Shown here one piece after another: positions 61,780 to 64,000 of a stretch of 64,000 nt of DNA (the stretch's first letter is position 1; each line of letters starts with the position of its first letter). Below the pieces are notes generated by a model that saw nothing but the letters and a program-made list of their open reading frames with translations, was not told the origin of the DNA and did not search any database. A program made the translations under genes and the position numbers. The stretch is taken from positions 124,001 through 188,000 of the forward strand of contig NZ_VOAK01000011.1 of assembly GCF_007859075.1 (NCBI RefSeq), given 5' to 3'. Origin of the DNA: Gemmobacter aquaticus. GTDB lineage: Bacteria > Pseudomonadota > Alphaproteobacteria > Rhodobacterales > Rhodobacteraceae.

Positions 61780-63357
61780 ATGACCGACACCAGCGCCCAA
61801 CCCCGCGTCGTTATTTTTGACACCACCCTGCGTGACGGCGAGCAATCGCCCGGCGCGACCATGACCCATGAGGAGAAGCTGGAGATTGCCGGCCTCCTGG
61901 ATGAAATGGGCGTGGATGTGATCGAGGCGGGTTTCCCCATCGCCTCCGAGGGGGACTTTGCGGCCGTCAGCGAGATTGCGAAGCGCGCGAAGAACAGCAC
62001 CATCTGCGGGCTGAGCCGCGCGAACTTCAAGGACATCGACCGCTGCTGGGAAGCGGTGAAGCATGCGAAATCGCCGCGCATCCACACCTTCATCGGCACC
62101 TCGCCGCTGCACCGCGCCATCCCCAACCTGACCATGGATGAGATGGCGGACCGCATCCACCAGACCGTGACCCATGCGCGCAACCTGTGTGATAACGTGC
62201 AATGGTCGGCCATGGATGCCACACGCACCGAGCATGACTATCTGTGCCGCGTGGTGGAGATCGCGATCAAGGCAGGCGCCACCACGATCAACATCCCCGA
62301 CACCGTGGGCTACACCGCGCCGCGCGAATCGGCTGACCTGATCCGCATGCTGCTGGAACGGGTACCGGGCGCGGATGAGGTGATCTTCTCGACCCACTGC
62401 CACAACGATCTGGGCATGGCCACGGCCAACAGCCTGGCTGCCGTTGAGGCGGGGGCGCGTCAGATCGAATGCACGATCAATGGCCTGGGTGAACGCGCGG
62501 GCAATGCCGCGCTCGAAGAGGTGGTGATGGCGCTGAAGGTCAGAAATGACATCATGCCCTTTGCGACCGGCATCGACACCACCAAGATCATGCATCTGAG
62601 CCGCCGGGTCGCGACCGTCTCGGGTTTTCCGGTGCAGTTCAACAAGGCAATCGTCGGCAAGAACGCGTTCCTGCACGAATCCGGCATCCATCAGGACGGC
62701 GTGCTGAAGAACGTCGAAACCTTCGAGATCATGCGCCCCGAAACCATTGGCCTGACGGCGAAGAACATCGCCATGGGCAAGCATTCGGGCCGCGCCGCGC
62801 TGCGCGCAAAGATGAAGGAACTGGGGGTAGAGCTGGGTGACAACCAGCTGAACGACCTGTTCGTACGCTTCAAGGCCTTGGCCGACCGCAAGAAAGAGGT
62901 CTATGACGACGACCTGCTGGCGCTGGTCAGCGACAGCGACACGCACGAGGCACATGATACGCTGCAGGTTCGCCGCCTGCGCGTGATTTGTGGCACCGAA
63001 GGACCGCAGGAAGCTGAACTGACCCTGGCGATTGATGGCGTCGAGCACAGCATCGACGCCACCGGCGACGGCCCGGTGGATGCGGCCTTCAACGCGGTCA
63101 AGATGCTGTGGCCCCACAAGGTGAACCTGCAACTCTATCAGGTGCATGCCGTGACCGAGGGCACTGACGCCCAGGCCACTGTCAGTGTCCGGATCGAGGA
63201 GGACGGTCGCATCGCAACCGGCCAGTCGGCCGATACCGACACGATCGTAGCCAGCGTGAAGGCCTATGTGAATGCGTTGAACCGCCTGATCGAGCGGCGG
63301 AAGAAATCGAACCCAGGTGATGACGTGAAAACCGTCGATTACCGCGACGCGGGCTAA
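61780..63357 (+). CDS. leuA: 2-isopropylmalate synthase
   Basis: A 525-residue enzyme that condenses acetyl-CoA with 2-oxoisovalerate, the first committed step of leucine synthesis. The catalytic TIM barrel has FDTTLRDGEQSPGATM, EAGFPIASEGDF, STHCHNDLGMATANS with the metal-binding His pair, and NGLGERAGNAALEEVV. The C-terminal regulatory LeuA_dimer domain (about residues 395-510, including LQVRRLRVICGTEG) binds leucine for feedback inhibition. AAGGA precedes the ATG at 61780. Upstream lies a Leu-rich leader peptide, so attenuation is likely. Confidence 0.98.
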   Translation: MTDTSAQPRVVIFDTTLRDGEQSPGATMTHEEKLEIAGLLDEMGVDVIEAGFPIASEGDFAAVSEIAKRAKNSTICGLSRANFKDIDRCWEAVKHAKSPRIHTFIGTSPLHRAIPNLTMDEMADRIHQTVTHARNLCDNVQWSAMDATRTEHDYLCRVVEIAIKAGATTINIPDTVGYTAPRESADLIRMLLERVPGADEVIFSTHCHNDLGMATANSLAAVEAGARQIECTINGLGERAGNAALEEVVMALKVRNDIMPFATGIDTTKIMHLSRRVATVSGFPVQFNKAIVGKNAFLHESGIHQDGVLKNVETFEIMRPETIGLTAKNIAMGKHSGRAALRAKMKELGVELGDNQLNDLFVRFKALADRKKEVYDDDLLALVSDSDTHEAHDTLQVRRLRVICGTEGPQEAELTLAIDGVEHSIDATGDGPVDAAFNAVKMLWPHKVNLQLYQVHAVTEGTDAQATVSVRIEEDGRIATGQSADTDTIVASVKAYVNALNRLIERRKKSNPGDDVKTVDYRDAG

Positions 63358-63368
63358 GAGGAAACGGG

Positions 63369-63398
63369 GGGCGGCCAAACGGCCGCCCTTTCTCTTGG
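63369..63398 (+). terminator. Terminator of leuA
   Basis: GGGCGGCC (63369-63376), loop AAAC, GGCCGCCC (63381-63388), then TTTCTCTT. Confidence 0.85.
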
Positions 63399-63484
63399 CG
63401 CGTGGCATATCGAATTCGCGACTACACAAATGCCCGTCGCTGCTTATGTTGAGGGGCGAAACATCAACGACCGGGCAAAACGCG

Positions 63485-64000
63485 GTGGCGATCAGTGACT
63501 TGACCGAACAGTTGGGACGCAGCCTTGAGGGGCTGGTCGCGACCGTCACGGAACCTTTCAGCGACACCGTCGTTCGCCTTGGGGTGACGGGGCTGTCGCG
63601 TGCAGGCAAAACGGTGTTCATCAGCGGGCTGGTTGCGAACCTGCTGGACCGGGGGCGGATGCCGCAGCTTTCGGCAGAAGCGTCGCGGCGGATCGAGGCG
63701 GCCTATCTGCAACCTCAACCCGATGACACCATCCCACGCTTTGACTTTGAGGGCCATCTGGCCGCGCTGACCGGTGACGCTCCGCATTGGCCCGACAGCA
63801 CGCGCGCCGTATCCGAATTGCGCCTGTCGTTCCGGGTCAAGCCTGCGGGGCTGATGGCCGCAATCACCGGGTCGCAAACCGTTCATCTGGATATCGTCGA
63901 CTATCCCGGCGAATGGTTGCTGGATCTGGCACTGCTGGACAAAAGCTATGCCCGCTGGGCCGAGGACACGCTGACCCGCATGGCCCGGCGCCCCGAAGGT
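63485..64000 (+). CDS. YcjX-family P-loop GTPase-like protein, N-terminal part (cut by window edge)
   Basis: The first 172 codons are present and the gene runs off the right edge. The P-loop is LGVTGLSRAGKTVFISGLV, and IPRFDFEGHLAAL, TRAVSELRLSFRV and LDIVDYPGEWLLDLALL match E. coli YcjX (DUF463), an envelope-stress-linked protein usually next to a TIGR01620/YcjF membrane protein. I chose the GTG at 63485 (VAISDLTEQLGRS), which fits family N-termini; an ATG at 63446 is in frame but has no ribosome site. Confidence 0.9.
   Translation, partial: MAISDLTEQLGRSLEGLVATVTEPFSDTVVRLGVTGLSRAGKTVFISGLVANLLDRGRMPQLSAEASRRIEAAYLQPQPDDTIPRFDFEGHLAALTGDAPHWPDSTRAVSELRLSFRVKPAGLMAAITGSQTVHLDIVDYPGEWLLDLALLDKSYARWAEDTLTRMARRPEG

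Noticed and set aside
61759-63621. A 620-codon open frame on the minus strand opposite leuA
   Set aside because: It is the mirror of a highly conserved leuA gene in GC-rich DNA, shows no known motif and has no ribosome site. Treated as a shadow.

Overview
The window is about 64 kb of compact, GC-rich chromosome with no rRNA, tRNA, CRISPR array, insertion sequence or prophage that I can see. The gene set points to an alphaproteobacterium of the Rhodobacterales (Rhodobacter/Paracoccaceae-like). The main reasons are a MipZ division ATPase, a COQ9-family ubiquinone protein, a class I lysyl-tRNA synthetase, a fused group-2-type Mrp antiporter, several TRAP and ABC uptake systems, an apparently leaderless attenuator peptide, and intergenic repeats of the CCGAGGATA type. 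Both edges are cut inside genes: selD on the left and a ycjX-like gene on the right.

Layout. 1-13 kb: selD (partial), matB, mipZ, a DUF1992 protein, rplS-rpmE, a glutathione transferase, mscL, alanine dehydrogenase with a divergent Lrp-type regulator, rpsU, coq9, a quinone oxidoreductase, then a divergent sulfotransferase / GT14 glycosyltransferase pair, a HIT protein and a DUF1203 protein. 13-22 kb: polA and the six-gene mrp Na+(K+)/H+ antiporter operon, each gene overlapping the next by 4 bp except the last junction. 22-28 kb: a sugar uptake locus. A ROK regulator and FucU/RbsD mutarotase face frcBCAK-like genes, with an AT-rich nested palindrome between them. 28-38 kb: M3 peptidase, amino-acid ABC genes, moeB with a membrane extension, dut, a SelW-like thioredoxin-fold protein, OsmC, flavin reductase, a CDF transporter, an SH3 protein, a glyoxylate-type reductase and a UDP-glucuronate-epimerase-like enzyme.

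38-49 kb: a catabolic locus on the minus strand: N-formylglutamate-amidohydrolase-like hydrolase, TRAP transporter (QMP), glutamine-synthetase-like ligase, aldehyde dehydrogenase, iron alcohol dehydrogenase and FAD amine/amino-acid oxidoreductase. A divergent RpiR regulator sits next to a perfect inverted repeat. The enzymes fit a gamma-glutamylation route for an imported amino alcohol (ligate to glutamate, oxidise alcohol to aldehyde to acid, hydrolyse). This is my best candidate for an incompletely described system.

49-64 kb: the elongasome operon mreB-mreC-mreD-mrdA-rodA, truA, class I lysS, a TerB-domain protein, dacB (PBP4), a KamA-like radical-SAM aminomutase, a small membrane protein, and leuA. 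leuA is preceded by a 26-codon leader peptide with four consecutive Leu codons. The window ends in the YcjX-family gene. Product calls rest on motif recognition by eye; no database search was run.
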